NCBI GenBank assembly: GCA_030685235.1
Contig: MU839263.1
Span: forward strand, 1 to 64,000
DNA length: 64,000 nt
Direction: 5' to 3'
Source of the DNA: Copromyces sp. CBS 386.78
Lineage: Eukaryota > Ascomycota > Sordariomycetes > Sordariales > Sordariaceae
Notes under the pieces: model-generated
What the model was told of the DNA's origin: nothing
What the model saw: the letters and a program-made list of their open reading frames with translations, nothing else
Database searches by the model: none
Program-made: the position numbers and the translations under genes
Shown here: positions 22,577-33,808 of the stretch, piece by piece
How positions within the stretch are numbered: position 1 is the stretch's first letter
Layout: each line of letters opens with the position of its first letter

Positions 22577-23104
22577 AGAAGGAAGGTACGACTGGCTGGA
22601 AGGGTGGGAAGAATTTCGTGATCACGGCTGTTGAAAGGATCCGGTGTATTTCTTGTTCTCTATTGCTCTCTTTGGATAATGTGCACACAACGGGTTAATA
22701 TGTAAGTGAGGAGAACCATAAGATGCTCAAATAAGAATATCCTGATAGTAAGAGCGTGTTTGGCACATCGGATGCCGGGTTGGAGCTGTTCCCTACTGCC
22801 CCCAACAAAACAGTCCACGCACGACCTTTTGGTGTGAGGTCGTTTCCATCTCTGCCATTTGTCCTCGCTAAGAATTATGAAGAAGATAAATCGTGGTGTT
22901 TTATTCTGCGCAAGATTCACCCAGCCACCTGGACTGAGAAAGTCGAGAGTCCAAAAGTGTCGGCCTTCTCGCCCTTGGGTGCCTAAAGATACCCTTCCTA
23001 CGTTGGCCGAGGGTGGCCGAAGGAAGGAGCCATGCCTGTCGTTCGTCGTTTGCTGTGCATGCGCGTACGTCTGATCGTGGTGCTTGCTCTTCGTTCCCAG
23101 CCAC
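22577..23104. other. convergent intergenic region
   Basis: 3' space of the kinase-like gene and the minus-strand methyltransferase gene. Nothing else is seen. Confidence 0.5.
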
Positions 23105-23951
23105 TCAAGGCTTCAAAGCGTACATCCGCACCGGAAGAAGCTTGATAGTCCTCGTCTGGGGGAAGCCTTTTTGGAACTCGGCCCTGACAATCTTCAATCC
23201 AGCCTTTTGGAAGATCTTCTGGAAGGTCTCCTCGCCTCTGTCATTGAAATTGTTAGTCACGTCAACAAACCACACCCCGTTTCCACATCTTGTCCCACCC
23301 GGAAACGACGGTCAAGACTTACCTCGTAACACTACTATCCTCCGCATCAAACTCATCGTTCCCCAACACCGTCGTGTTCTCCTTGATCACAATCAACCCA
23401 TCCTCGGTCAACGCGCTCTTGCACCTCTTGAGGTATTCCGCCAGCTGCTCATCCGTCAAATGCCCGACACACCACTGCGTCCACACCAAATCATACTTAA
23501 ACTCAGGCACCCACTCCTCCAACCCCATCACATACACCTTCCCCACGCCCCTTTTTCCCTGCAACTTGGCCGTGAACTTGGCAATCGGCTCAACCACATC
23601 CACTTTTCCGTCCTTCTCCTCATCCAGTAGTTCAGTAAGTAGTCCCTCCGTGATCCGCCCCACGCCCGCCCCTCCCTCTAGGATGCGCTGGCAATGCTTT
23701 AGCCCAGGTTTGGACTTGGAACCGATGCCGAACTTGGCCAGGAAATTGCGAGAGCCCTGCAGGTCGATCTTGGACGTGTTGGCAAAGCCGGCGACGCTGG
23801 GAATCCCGCCGAGCATGCCGTTCTCGTCGGCAGAGATGGATTCCCAGTAGGCGAGGCCGTGTTCTTTGGAGATGGAGGCGTCGGCGCCGGTACCGGGTGT
23901 GGAGTCCGATGTGAGCTGGGGGAAGTGGTCATTTTCGTTTGTGTCTGACAT
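23105..23951 (-). CDS. TAE1: alpha-N-terminal protein methyltransferase (NTM1/TAE1 type)
   Basis: Exons 23323-23951 and 23105-23237 join in phase 2 for 253 aa, close to the usual size. The N-terminal YWESISADENGMLGGIPSVA is the family opening that precedes the fold. LEGGAGVGRITEGLL (near 90) is SAM motif I, VDVVEP is motif II, and the block DLVWTQWCVGHLTDEQL with IVIKENTT is diagnostic for the enzymes that methylate the exposed N-terminus of X-Pro-Lys proteins such as ribosomal uL2/uS12-type substrates. Exon 2 adds FQKIFQKAGLKIVRAEFQKG and the terminal LLPVRMYALKP. Cytosolic or nuclear action is expected from the family. Confidence 0.94.
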
Positions 23952-24913
23952 TATGGATGGATGGATTGTTCGGTGAGACCAAACAGTGTCTTGGGTGGTG
24001 GTTTATTTTTGGGTCTAATTGTTTGTATATTATCTTGGAAGCTGTGGTCTGAAACAAATCAGGTAAAAAGCAATGCGCGGCTGGAACTTTTGGTTCGTTT
24101 AGTTGTTGAGTTGTGAGATTTGTGATTGACGTGGTTGTTGGTTGTGTTAATGTTTCAGGCTGTGATTAAATATGCTGGGAATTTTGTGCAATCAGCGTCA
24201 CGTGGGACCCTGGGGAAGGTACCCTCCGTGCTATTTGGCAGTGATTAACCGGCACAGTGTCCCCAGATTCCATCTTGCCTAGGTTGATATGACCGCATCA
24301 TATCGTTTTTGATTGTAAAGAACGTTCAACGGCTGATGGAAAGAAACACCAAGATTGAGACATGCAGCTTCATGTTGGACGTCGTCAACCCTAACCCTCG
24401 CTCCTGCCGTGTAAATAAGTCTAAGGGTCGATGATACACTTGGGTGAAGGGTGATTCAAGGATCTCGATTATTCTTTTTCTTTTTGATTATTTGGAAGGA
24501 AGGGCTGCATCTTGTATGGATGATGGAAAAAGCGAGGGATGTTAGAGTTACGGTCATGAACCATAACATTTGTTGTCTCCGTGTGGAGGAATATGAAGTG
24601 TTGTGTTTGGGCTCTTCTCAAGATACCTGCCCCTGGACTCGCCAAGACATAATATGGGCGAGTCAGATCGAAATGAGGGTAAGTGTCTATATCCATTCAC
24701 GCGATTGCATTTGACGATGTGGAAACCGGTTACCAGAATATTGTTCAGGATGCTCTCTGTTATAGCTCAAACCAAGAATCCAACCATGCAAGTGGTGCTA
24801 CAGTCTATAACCATTTTTTCCGATCCCGTCAGAAAATCCAAAACCCCAGACGCCATGCAATGCTGTTCGGGTAAATCCATTCCTCGTCGACACACAAACC
24901 CTGGTTATTCTTT
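23952..24913. other. intergenic region between TAE1 and SEN2
   Basis: Promoter side of the methyltransferase gene and 3' side of SEN2. Open frames here are short and motif-free. Confidence 0.5.
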
Positions 24914-26821
24914 CTACCTGTTGCGGTTGACAGAGAAACGTCTCACCATAACCTCACGGATCGTGAACTTCTTGAGGGCAGCCGCAATACCGCCCTTCTT
25001 CATTTCCTCATCGAACACTGGCGGAGGCGGCACGTCAACATAGACGAGGACCAAGCTCTTGAGTACATGAGCCAACACACGGTTGACACCCATCAGCCAA
25101 GACCAGCTCTTCTTGGACTCCTCGTGCTCGTACTCGCTCCAGCGAGGGTCGGAGAACGATGGCACCACCATGATACCGAACTCGGAGTGGTCAAAGACGG
25201 GGCCACGTTGGTAGATGATCCAGTCGACGCCAAACTTGATACCGTGACGAGGGACCCAGCCGAGGGAGCGGAAGTGGTGATAGACGGCGTACTGTACGAG
25301 GAAGGGATCCTCGGGGCTGAGGTCATCGACGGACCGGGGAGGGAAGTAAGAATTGGCACGAAGCTTGGTGAGAAGCTGCTCGTTTGAGATGGGAGCCTTG
25401 GTGACTAGGTCGACAACGCGGAGAGCACCGAGGCCAAAGGCCAAGAAGAAGGCCTCCTCGGGGGCCAGCTGGAAGTGTTCCTTGTCAACCAACTCCTCGG
25501 GGAAACCGGCAGGTACGACATCAGTGAAGATGGGCTTTTCGACGGCAGGAACAGCAGAAGAGATGGCTTCAGTGTCAGGCGAGCCGTTCTTGTTCTTGAC
25601 ATCAGAGGCTGCATCGGTGTGCTGGAAGGTGGTAGACTCGACGGTGGGGGAGAAGCGGACACTCTTCCTCCTCTCAGGAGTGGCGGGGGTGTCTTCCTGT
25701 GCTGGCTGGCTGTCTGGCAGTCCGCCCGTAGAGGGAGGGGAGGAAACAGAAGAGTTGGTATCGTTGAGTTCGGTTGCGCTGGTCTCGGGTTCGTCGTTGG
25801 TCAAGGCACTTGCCTCCACCTGATCCTTTGAAGACTCGTCTTCATCAATACCGACGTCCTCGCTCAAGACGGATACGACTGATAGTGCGACAAGATCGGC
25901 CAGGGAATTGGGGAGAGCCAACAACTCGATGGGACCAACAGGCGGCTTGAATTCCTTTCGCACATCCTCAGAAGTGGTTGCCGGTCCAGGTTGCGATAGC
26001 ACCGACTCCTCGCCTCGGACAAGAGCATACGAGTTAGGCAGGGCCAGAAGCTCCAAGGGGCCAACCGGTGCTTTGTGCTCGACGATGTGTCCATGTGCTA
26101 CTGTCTTGGGAACAAACTCGTCCGTAGGCGCAGCCAGGGATGAAGAAGCGGTTGAAGTGGCAGAGAGATCAGGATCAGGAAGAGAGGCAGGTAGAACTTC
26201 AAGCTCGGGCTTGGACCCGGCAGCAGTAGGCTCTGGGACAACAGCAGCATTTACAGTTTCACTGTTGAGCTGGGCTTCCTCGAGTTTTTGCTTCTCGATG
26301 GCCTCCAGCTCTGCCTTTGCTCGCTCCCATTTGACCTGCTTGCGTTCTTCACGGCGTGACACGGTGCGCTCTTCGCTGACCGTTGTCCCGTCAAGACCGC
26401 GGCGGCTAAGCTCTCTCTTAAACCAGTTGGGTTCACTACGACTCAAGCTTCCCTTTCCATAGAAGCCCTGTTCCCACAAGGCGCGGATGGACTTAGGGTC
26501 CTTAACGTGTACGGAGCGAGTATCGGGATCCCAGATTCCCTCATGTATCACTGATGGTTCGGCGGGCGGAGGCAACAACACTTGTCTCAGCCACGCGAAG
26601 GCAAGGTGAAAGAGAGAAAGGGGGTTGCTGGGGTAGAAGGTAGGCAGCGGAAAGGTACGAATTGGCGCAGGGAGTTTGTAGATCTGGTGGTAGGGAACTC
26701 TTTGAGGTCGAGGCGGCGCAGATGTTGCCGCGGGGTCGATGCTCGTAGGAGCTACTTCCCCACATTTACTCGGTGACTCGCTAGGTTCCGACATTGTAGG
26801 AGTGGTCATGTTTCCAGCCAT
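24914..26821 (-). CDS. SEN2: tRNA-splicing endonuclease catalytic subunit Sen2
   Basis: A single exon of 635 aa. The C-terminal nuclease domain carries the triad: Tyr in [11 protein letters not shown] (near 536), His in FDHSEFG (near 545) and Lys in [10 protein letters not shown] (near 588). Preceding it are [19 protein letters not shown] and [21 protein letters not shown], also typical of Sen2. The N-terminal part [20 protein letters not shown] and [12 protein letters not shown] ... [18 protein letters not shown] belongs to the family as well. The long middle (about 190-430) is disordered and contains a near-repeat, [13 protein letters not shown] and [13 protein letters not shown]. Sen2 cuts the 5' splice site of intron-containing pre-tRNAs, two of which lie in this window. 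An N-terminal coiled-coil ([20 protein letters not shown]) is visible near 155-185. Confidence 0.96.
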   Translation of the reverse strand: MAGNMTTPTMSEPSESPSKCGEVAPTSIDPAATSAPPRPQRVPYHQIYKLPAPIRTFPLPTFYPSNPLSLFHLAFAWLRQVLLPPPAEPSVIHEGIWDPDTRSVHVKDPKSIRALWEQGFYGKGSLSRSEPNWFKRELSRRGLDGTTVSEERTVSRREERKQVKWERAKAELEAIEKQKLEEAQLNSETVNAAVVPEPTAAGSKPELEVLPASLPDPDLSATSTASSSLAAPTDEFVPKTVAHGHIVEHKAPVGPLELLALPNSYALVRGEESVLSQPGPATTSEDVRKEFKPPVGPIELLALPNSLADLVALSVVSVLSEDVGIDEDESSKDQVEASALTNDEPETSATELNDTNSSVSSPPSTGGLPDSQPAQEDTPATPERRKSVRFSPTVESTTFQHTDAASDVKNKNGSPDTEAISSAVPAVEKPIFTDVVPAGFPEELVDKEHFQLAPEEAFFLAFGLGALRVVDLVTKAPISNEQLLTKLRANSYFPPRSVDDLSPEDPFLVQYAVYHHFRSLGWVPRHGIKFGVDWIIYQRGPVFDHSEFGIMVVPSFSDPRWSEYEHEESKKSWSWLMGVNRVLAHVLKSLVLVYVDVPPPPVFDEEMKKGGIAAALKKFTIREVMVRRFSVNRNR

Positions 26822-27558
26822 TGTGTCTGTTCATATCGGCCTGATGGGGAGAGGATGTCAGCATTGTCAACGAGAGACAGGTTTTCATAGCGCATCCAAG
26901 AGGTCCCCATTATAATGTTGCTCAGATACCGTTGTAGTCTAATACAGAGGCTAACACAGAACGATCCACTGAAGGATATATTGTCTAAGCACAAAAGGAG
27001 TCATCACCGCAACTTTGGGGTGTCCTAGGGCCAAGCCTATGGGACACTGGTGACACTCTCTGGACATGGGCGCCAAAGGAATGATGAAGTTGTAACTTAC
27101 ACTTTGGAGTGATATTGCACCCAGGTTATGGGCGAAGAGGATGGAGATTTGAAGGCGCCTGGCCATTCAGCAGTGACGACAACGGTCACGGCTTGTCAAG
27201 ATCCAATTGGGCATTCAAATAACGAATGCTTGTACCCGGAGTTCAGTTCATGATCCTGTCATGCTGTTTCTCGAATTGGGCTTGGGTGATGTCGTTGTGC
27301 TGAGAGACAGAACTCAGGAAGATGTCAGAGTCGGGAACAGAAAAAGATTTGGGTCTCGAATTTTATTGAGCGCCGCAGCAAATTCCGCCGAGCCCCAGGT
27401 CGACCAGGGCTTGATAAAGTGGAGCCCCCCGATTGGCGTTGCGATAAGCTTCCAGCTTGGCTGACATAAGCTTCCATCTGACCGGGGCAGGCAATTCAGG
27501 GATCTCCTCCAAATCATGATAACCTGCCAGCCAACAGAGCCGACTTGTCGCGTAGATA
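26822..27558. other. intergenic region upstream of SEN2
   Basis: SEN2 promoter and leader, then unassigned sequence up to the MITE. No gene is seen. Confidence 0.5.
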
Positions 27559-27587
27559 TACTCGTCTGGGCTAGAAACGCCCTCTGC

Positions 27588-27610
27588 GACCCTGTGCCTG
27601 GCACAGGGTC
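27588..27610. repeat. hairpin in the left TIR of the MITE
   Basis: A perfect palindrome with an 11-bp stem: GACCC, then TGTGCC-T-GGCACA, then GGGTC. The outer GACCC/GGGTC is shared with the right TIR and the core is not. Confidence 0.9.
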
Positions 27611-28078
27611 TGGTTCATTGATTCGCAAAAATGCATTGATTCGCAAAAAAATTCTGGTACCTGGCAAACCCCGCATTTTATTAGCAAACCGATGTACCAC
27701 CGTTTTTTTGCATACCCACCATAGGCAATTTCACTTCCCTGACCGTGTAAATCCATCACCAACTACCAAATATCGCCAAATATCGATATAGGAAGGTTGG
27801 TGTTGAGTGTAAAATGATGCAGATATGGTATTATGGTGGAGGAGGACCCTGTTCAAAACCCCATGCCAGAAAGTGGTGATATTAGCGATAAGGATATCGA
27901 TCCTGCTTTGTTGAATTGCTAGTTTAGTATAGGGATGTTTACTACGTAGAGCGATATTACATGCATAGATGCAGCGATTTTCAAAAAAAAGAGTGACATG
28001 GTTACACCGCTAATTTGTATGGGCGGGGAAGTCCCAAAATTTTTGCGAATCAATGCATTTTTGCGAATCAATGAACCA

Positions 28079-28100
28079 GACCCATTGCAAGCAATGGGTC
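28079..28100. repeat. hairpin in the right TIR of the MITE
   Basis: A perfect palindrome with a 10-bp stem: GACCC, then ATTGC-AA-GCAAT, then GGGTC. It sits at the same place as the left hairpin with an unrelated core that is still self-complementary. Confidence 0.9.
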
Positions 28101-28129
28101 GCAGAGGGCGTTTCTAGCCCAGACGAGTA

Positions 28130-28826
28130 GCGGCCGTCGTCGTTGGGCTGGAGCTTGTCTCGTTGGCGCCGCCGTTCCTGCCGGGCGAGCCGACAAGCGT
28201 CACTTTTGTTTTCTTTCAGATTTCAGATCCATGATCATCCATCCAAAACCGACAATTCGACTAGGAGAACCCAGACTCACAAGCTCGAGCTGGGGCTTCC
28301 GCTCCCGCTGTCATCCATCGCGAGCGAGTTCTAGTCTAATCCGTGAATTCCTGTCGCGCGCAGAACATGCCGTTCAATCTGCAATTCAATATCCGACGAT
28401 TCCGGTTTGCGAGTTGCGAGGCCTCCTTTTTCTTTGCGACGATCATACACGTGTAGTATCTCCACTTCTAGTAGCGGTTCCTCGAGGAAGATCCCGACAA
28501 TATATACATAGTGTACATACTACCTGGCTTTCGTTCAGGTTTTGTTTGTTGGATGTGTACACACCCTCGATACCTCTGGCTGGCAACTGTACCCTGTGCT
28601 ACCAAGGTCAAACAACCTAAGAAGCTGACCTAAGCTCCAACCTCTTCGATCTCTAACCACCCGATATCCCAAAACAATTTCTCTCCTTTCACCCTTCCCT
28701 GCCATCACATTCCTAAAACTGCTTGCTTATTCTTGCGCCGCCGCGCAACGTCGCTCCTTTTCCCCTTCGGATCTCCATCCTTTCTTCCCTTCCATCAGGC
28801 TCACTTAGACCGAGTGCTATGATCCA
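28130..28826. other. leader/promoter region of the ceramide glucosyltransferase gene
   Basis: Open frames at 28143-28334 and 28231-28620 have no recognisable motif. The rest is C/T-rich leader before the ATG at 28827. Confidence 0.5.
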
Positions 28827-30545
28827 ATGTCTATGAATATTATCCAAGGCGTGGCCTTGGTTTGTCTTGGCTGGAGTTGTATCGTCTTTCTCGTCCAACT
28901 TGTTGGCATCACCAAGCTGTAAGCGAACTGCAACAACACCATATGCGCGCGCAAAGCATTGCAGCTGTCGTAAACCTGCACACTGGTCACTAACCACGGG
29001 ATATGCACCTCATATAGATACCGCAACCACACCACACCTCTTCCGCCTCCCGCATCGCCTTCATTACCCGAAAATGAGGTCCCTCACGTTACCGTCATCC
29101 GGCCCGTCAAGGGCATAGACGTAGGCCTATACGAATGCCTCTCCTCGACCTTCCGGCTCGCCTACCCCAAGTCCAAGCTCTCGATCCGGCTCTGCGTCGA
29201 TTCCAAAAACGACCCGGCTTACCCCGTCCTCTGCCAGCTCGTGGCCGATTTCCCTACCTTCGACGCGCAGGTTCTCGTCGAGGAAGAAGACCCGATCCTC
29301 CACGGTAGTGCTGGGCACGTCAACAGCCTGGGCCCGAACCCCAAGATCCGCAACATCAGCCGCGCATACCGCGAAGCCAAGGGCGACGTTATCTGGAACG
29401 TGGACTGCAATGTCTGGGTGGCCAAGAACGCAGCAGGCAGGATGGTCGACAAGCTCTTCGGCTTTGAAGCCAACGGCGGCAGGACAACCCCCTACAAATT
29501 TGTCCACCAGCTCCCCCTCGTGGTAGACCTAGACAACACCCCCTCCGGTGCCAGCGCCGTCAAGACCTCAACAACCGAAGGACAATCCCTCCTGCCCTCC
29601 AGCATTACTTCCAGAACTACCTCAGAACCTCGAGGCCTCCTCTCCCACGGCGGCCGCCTCGAGGAAATGTTCATGTCCACCACCCACGCCAAGTTCTACA
29701 GCGCCATCAACACCGTCAGCCTAGCTCCTTGCATCGTCGGCAAATCCAACATGTTCCGCAAATCGCACCTGGACGCCTTCACCACCGTCTCCTCCAACCC
29801 CCTCTTACGCTCTTCGGACTCAACCCGCGGCACGGGCATCGATTTCTTCTCTAGTTATATCTGCGAAGACCACTTGATCGGCGACTTAATCTGGCGCTCT
29901 TCCTCCCCCGGCTACAAAAACCACGGTTTAGTGTTTGGCGAAGTAGCCATCCAGCCTATGGCGGGCATGTCCGTCGCCGCGTACATTGCCCGGCGCGTGC
30001 GCTGGTTGAGGGTGAGGAAGTGGACGGTTCTTGCGGCGACGCTGGTGGAGCCGGGCGTGGAGAGTTTGGTGTGTTGTGCTTATTTTGCATTTGCGGTGAC
30101 TACGTTGCCGTGGTTCAACAGGGCTTTCGGCATGCCTCAGACGTGGGGCGCCATGGCTGCTCTGTGGCTGGGAAGTGTCATGATTTGGATGTCGATTGAT
30201 CGGTGGTTGACGAGCAAGTTGTTCCGACTGCAGAGTTTGGACGTAGATGAGGACACGCCCTTTTTCGCTAGGGGCACGGCAAGACAGGGGGGGACGGTGC
30301 AGAGGCCGTTTAGCGAGTGGATTGCTGCTTGGTTGGGGAGGGAAATTCTGGCGCTGCCGATCTGGACGACGGCCGTGTTGTTGGGCACGACCGTCAGATG
30401 GAGGGGCAGGCAGTTCAGGGTGAGGATAGATATGAGCGTGGTGGAGGTGGGGGATCGGGAGAGCCGGGCTGCTGATGTTGTCGGTGGGAGCAATCCTAGA
30501 CTGAGGGTGGCTGGGTCGCCGGATAGCAAAGATCGGGTGGACTGA
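28827..30545 (+). CDS. ceramide glucosyltransferase (GT21, UGCG type)
   Basis: Exons 28827-28918 and 29018-30545 join in phase 2 for 539 aa. The N-terminal exon encodes a membrane anchor (ALVCLGWSCIVFLVQLVG). The GT21 signature follows: VTVIRPVKGID, D1 in LCVDSKND (near 91), D2 in WNVDCNVWV (near 158), D3 in CEDHLIGD (near 314) and the (Q/R)xxRW motif as RRVRWLRVRKW (near 355). Two or three C-terminal membrane segments come after that. The enzyme transfers glucose from UDP-glucose to ceramide on the Golgi/ER to make glucosylceramide. A Ser/Thr-rich insert (about residues 200-245) between D2 and D3 is longer than in animal enzymes, as in other ascomycetes. The start is the first of two in-frame Met codons (MSMN). 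Confidence 0.96.
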
Positions 30546-31010
30546 ATGGGGGTAGGAGTTGAGAGGCCTATGGGAGAAAAGGGGAATAATGAGAACGAGA
30601 CTATGCCATGATGCCTACATAGATAGATAGATAGACGTCATACCCGTACTTGGACGCTTCACATGCCTTGTCGATGCGGTAATAACAACCTAATCATACC
30701 CTTTGTATATAAGAAATGAACACAAAACTTGGCCTGTATTTGACGTCATGTTAAGCTCCAAGCTATCCTCCCGCGTGGAATCAAATGAAGGATCTTGTTT
30801 CGACACAGGTGAGTGGAATAGCAGGAGGGCAGGAATTTCATGAAGTCTAACCCCGAACTGCAACCTGTCTCTGATACCTCTAGATAATCACAGGAGAAAG
30901 CACTGGCACATCGCTCTTGATGGAGCAGCTTAAGATTAACTTCGCTTCGCAATACTGTATCATATTAACCGCTTCTGTAGACTAAGTCTAATGCTTAGAC
31001 TACCGCTATG
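30546..31010. other. intergenic region downstream of the glucosyltransferase gene
   Basis: 3' UTR side. A short (ATAG)n microsatellite lies near 30621-30634. No gene is seen. Confidence 0.5.
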
Positions 31011-31334
31011 TCAGCCCGCAAAAGCTTCAGCTATGATATGAAAAAAGAATTGAATAATTGCACCGGCAACGGCCAAATTATTTTTGATAACCTGAAACCC
31101 GGGCAGATGCGCCAGGTCTTCACGCATAATGTCAAAAAGGATACGCGCAAACGGCCGCTTTTCCCGCAACTCAACAACGACACTGTACTTCAAAAATATG
31201 AGTAGGATTGACATCCACGCCAAGGAGCAGAAGATGAAGAACTGGAGGGCGCTCCATACGACTTCGAACCATCCCCATCCTTTCCAGCACGAGATCTCGA
31301 CAAACTTGTCGAAGAGAGAGTCAAACTGCCCCAT
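31011..31334 (-). CDS. hypothetical small membrane protein
   Basis: A 107-aa open frame. Two hydrophobic stretches are visible: about residues 25-48 (VVWSALQFFIFCSLAWMSILLI) and a weaker one near 87-103 (AVAGAIIQFFFHIIAEAF). A basic/acidic linker (VELREKRPFARILFDIMRED) sits between them. No family is recognised. It starts about 220 bp beyond the SGT1 stop on the same strand, so it might be a separate small gene or part of a longer SGT1 3' UTR. The amino-acid composition looks protein-like, but nothing else supports it. Confidence 0.35.
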   Translation of the reverse strand: MGQFDSLFDKFVEISCWKGWGWFEVVWSALQFFIFCSLAWMSILLIFLKYSVVVELREKRPFARILFDIMREDLAHLPGFQVIKNNLAVAGAIIQFFFHIIAEAFAG

Positions 31335-31556
31335 CCATTCCTGCCACTCTTCCTAGTAATCAGGTTGTCCCTGAGCCGCTTCGTTTGTGTTGGGGAGTAT
31401 GATAATACCCTGCCCATTTTCAGAACACTCTTGTTCCTCTTCTTCTCCTCCACTTATGTTTCCCGCTTCGTTTGTGGTTGCTCTTTGTGAGCGAAGCATC
31501 TTTGGGATATTCCCTAACTTGGCAACCACCATTGTCAACCAACCCGGTAATGTCAA

Positions 31557-33008
31557 CTAACCGTTCCACGGCTTGGGCTCGACTCCCTCGGGGGGCACCG
31601 TCGGAACGACCTTATCCTTCACCTCATCCCAGTTGGTGCTCAGTGTCGTGCCATTGCTCTCGAGGAAGCTTTTCATCATGGCACGCTGCTGTTCAGGCGT
31701 GCTACCCTTGTACAAAGATTTGAAGAAGCCATTGATATCCTGGCCCTCCTCCTTGTCGTCGTCGACAGGAAGACTGTCCCAGTTCTTGGGGCCAGATTTG
31801 CTGCTCGTGGGGTAGGCGGGGACCTTTGCGGGAGTAGGAGCGGAAGGAGCAGCTGGCTTAGCAGTCGAGGCAGCAGAAGATGACGTTGTTGTAGCAGGCT
31901 GTTGGTCGTCGAATTCGGCTGAACCAATCTTTTCTTCGCCCCAAAGCCCCCATTTAATGCCAGGCGTGGCCTTCTGCAGCACGAGCTCGATCTTGCGTGG
32001 CGAAGCGGACCACTTTGAGGCTGAGGGATCAATCTCGCCGGCGAGAATGAGTGTCGAGGTAGCTTCTCTGTCACCGGGCTTGACGTATGATGCTGCTTCG
32101 CGAGGGATGGGAGAGATGCGAACCTATCCTCTGTTAGTAACTGTAGTCTATGGCGCTCCAAAGCAGTGTGGACTTACTTGGTGTTTGCCAAAGTCGACCT
32201 TCAAGTCGTCCTTTTTGAGATCCTTCACAAAGAGACTGACGGTGACAGTCTGGTTGGTCTGGTAGAAATCAATACGCAGCTTCATCTTCTCGTCAGGGAC
32301 GGATCCAGGGGCAGGAGCCTCCTTCTTGGGTAGCTTTTGCTTCTGCACCTCATCTTCACTCGTCGACTCGGCCGGCTCGGGGCTTTTGGCCTTCTTCTGT
32401 TCGGGCTTAGGCGGAATCTTTGTGACATTGACCTTCCAGGCAGGGTGATCTTTTGGCAAATTCTTAAGCCTTCCAAGAGCCTGGCTTCTCCACGAAAATG
32501 CCATGTTCCAGGCTGTGGCATTAGGTCCCTTCTCAGCAGCGGCGAAAGCGTTGCCGTCAGAGGTTTTCGGTTTCGGTTGGTTCTCTTTGTCGGCAAGATA
32601 CTCATCGTATGTGACTGTGTAATTTCCTTCCGAGTCAACCCTCTTTTCCACACCATCGTCCTCGCGAGCTGGCCGGCCTTCGGCAAGCAGCATGCTCCAT
32701 TTAGCACAGCAGTCTGCATCGGCAAAGCGTCCGAGTTGGTAGTAGATGACGGCACGGCGGTACTGGGCTTGAATCATGTGACTGCGTGATGTACCGGAGC
32801 CACGTTCGGCTGCGACATGGTAAGCAAGTTCGGCATCGTGTAGCGCTGCCTCAAGGTTCTTGGCCTTTTGATGTGCTTTGGAGCGAACCAGGAGCCACAT
32901 CGGCGAGTCGGAAGACTCGATTGCCTTGTCGAGAAGTGAGATGGCCGTGGCATTATCACCCTTTTCGAAAGCTTCCATGCCCTTCTGGGCGATTGTGGTT
33001 GCTGACAT
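31557..33008 (-). CDS. SGT1: SGT1 co-chaperone (TPR-CS-SGS)
   Basis: Exon 1 is 32178-33008 and exon 2 is 31557-32123, joined in phase 0 for 465 aa. TPR-like repeats fill residues 1-110 (GMEAFEKGDNATAISLLDKAIE; QYRRAVIYYQLGRFADADCC). The CS domain starts near 245 (KMKLRIDFYQTNQTVTVSLF, then VDFGKHQ | VRISPIP) and is split by the intron. The SGS domain ends the protein (KNWDSLP ... FFKSLYKGSTPEQQRAMMKSF ... GTTLSTNWDEV). SGT1 bridges Hsp90 and Skp1 in SCF ubiquitin-ligase and kinetochore assembly. The SGS 'STNWDEV' end is intact. An acidic/Pro-rich linker lies between TPR and CS. Confidence 0.96.
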
Positions 33009-33808
33009 TCTGGTCTCGAGTCGATAAATTTATTCGTGTCGAAACCAGGATGATCTTTCCGGCGTACGAGGTATGGAATCTGTTGGATGGTAACTGCGAC
33101 GAGATAGCGAAGGTCTCGAAACAGGTGTCGTGGTGGAGAGGATGGATTGCGTTTGGGTTTAAAAAGGTGTCAGTTGGTGGAAACGGAGAGAAACAGCTCT
33201 CACTTTAGTATGCCACAGGGGGTACGTAACTCAGCTGTTGGCTTCGTTGGGACATGCATTTGTGGTGGCATGCGGGTGCTCCTTTCACCGCCTTCCTATC
33301 TAGAATTTGTGTCGCTGTTTGCCCTGTAGCGGGACCAGCAAGTGCGCACCTTGATGGCCAAGTCAACAGCAGGAACCAAGCCAACGGACATCTCCAAAAG
33401 GGCTAAAAAAAAATCGTGAAGATACCGTATCATCGCAAGAAATTGGTGTTCAGAAGGGCTACGTTTAGGCCCGAGTCTTTCGGAAACCAGGTACACCCGA
33501 CATATATGCCCGCCGGAATTTACAGGCAGACGGCCAATCTCCTGCCATACCTCTAGAGGTCCGGTCCTCAAAGGAATTCAATAGGCCAACTATAGGTATT
33601 ACAGACTTCCGCCAGCTTGGGGCCACGAACATGTACAGTGAACTTGCAGCTCTGCACCCCTACCTGCATTTTTGAATCCCGATTTCGTGAGAAGAAACCG
33701 TGTCTTGAAGTCGAATCATATGTATTAACATTGTGTAGCCCATTAATCATCATACCTCCGACCGAAGTTTTGCAATGTCATCTAGAAATGTCCCCTTCGG
33801 CCGAGCAT
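33009..33808. other. intergenic region between SGT1 and ERG7
   Basis: SGT1 promoter side and ERG7 3' side. No gene is supported. Confidence 0.5.

Larger units (their letters stand above)
27561..28127. mobile_element. Tc1/mariner-type MITE with 90-bp TIRs and a TA target duplication
   Basis: The ends CTCGTCTGGGCTAGAAACGC (27561) and the inverse (to 28127) sit between TA dinucleotides (27559-27560 and 28128-28129), the target-site form of Tc1/mariner/pogo elements. The TIRs run about 90 bp (27561-27650 and 28037-28127). Each holds a doubled motif CATTGATTCGCAAAAA and a hairpin. The 567-bp length is too short for a transposase. A 29-codon frame MVEEDPVQ... to TAG (27833-27922) could be a relic of a transposase C-terminus, but this is weak. 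The element lies between SEN2 and the glucosyltransferase gene. Confidence 0.9.
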
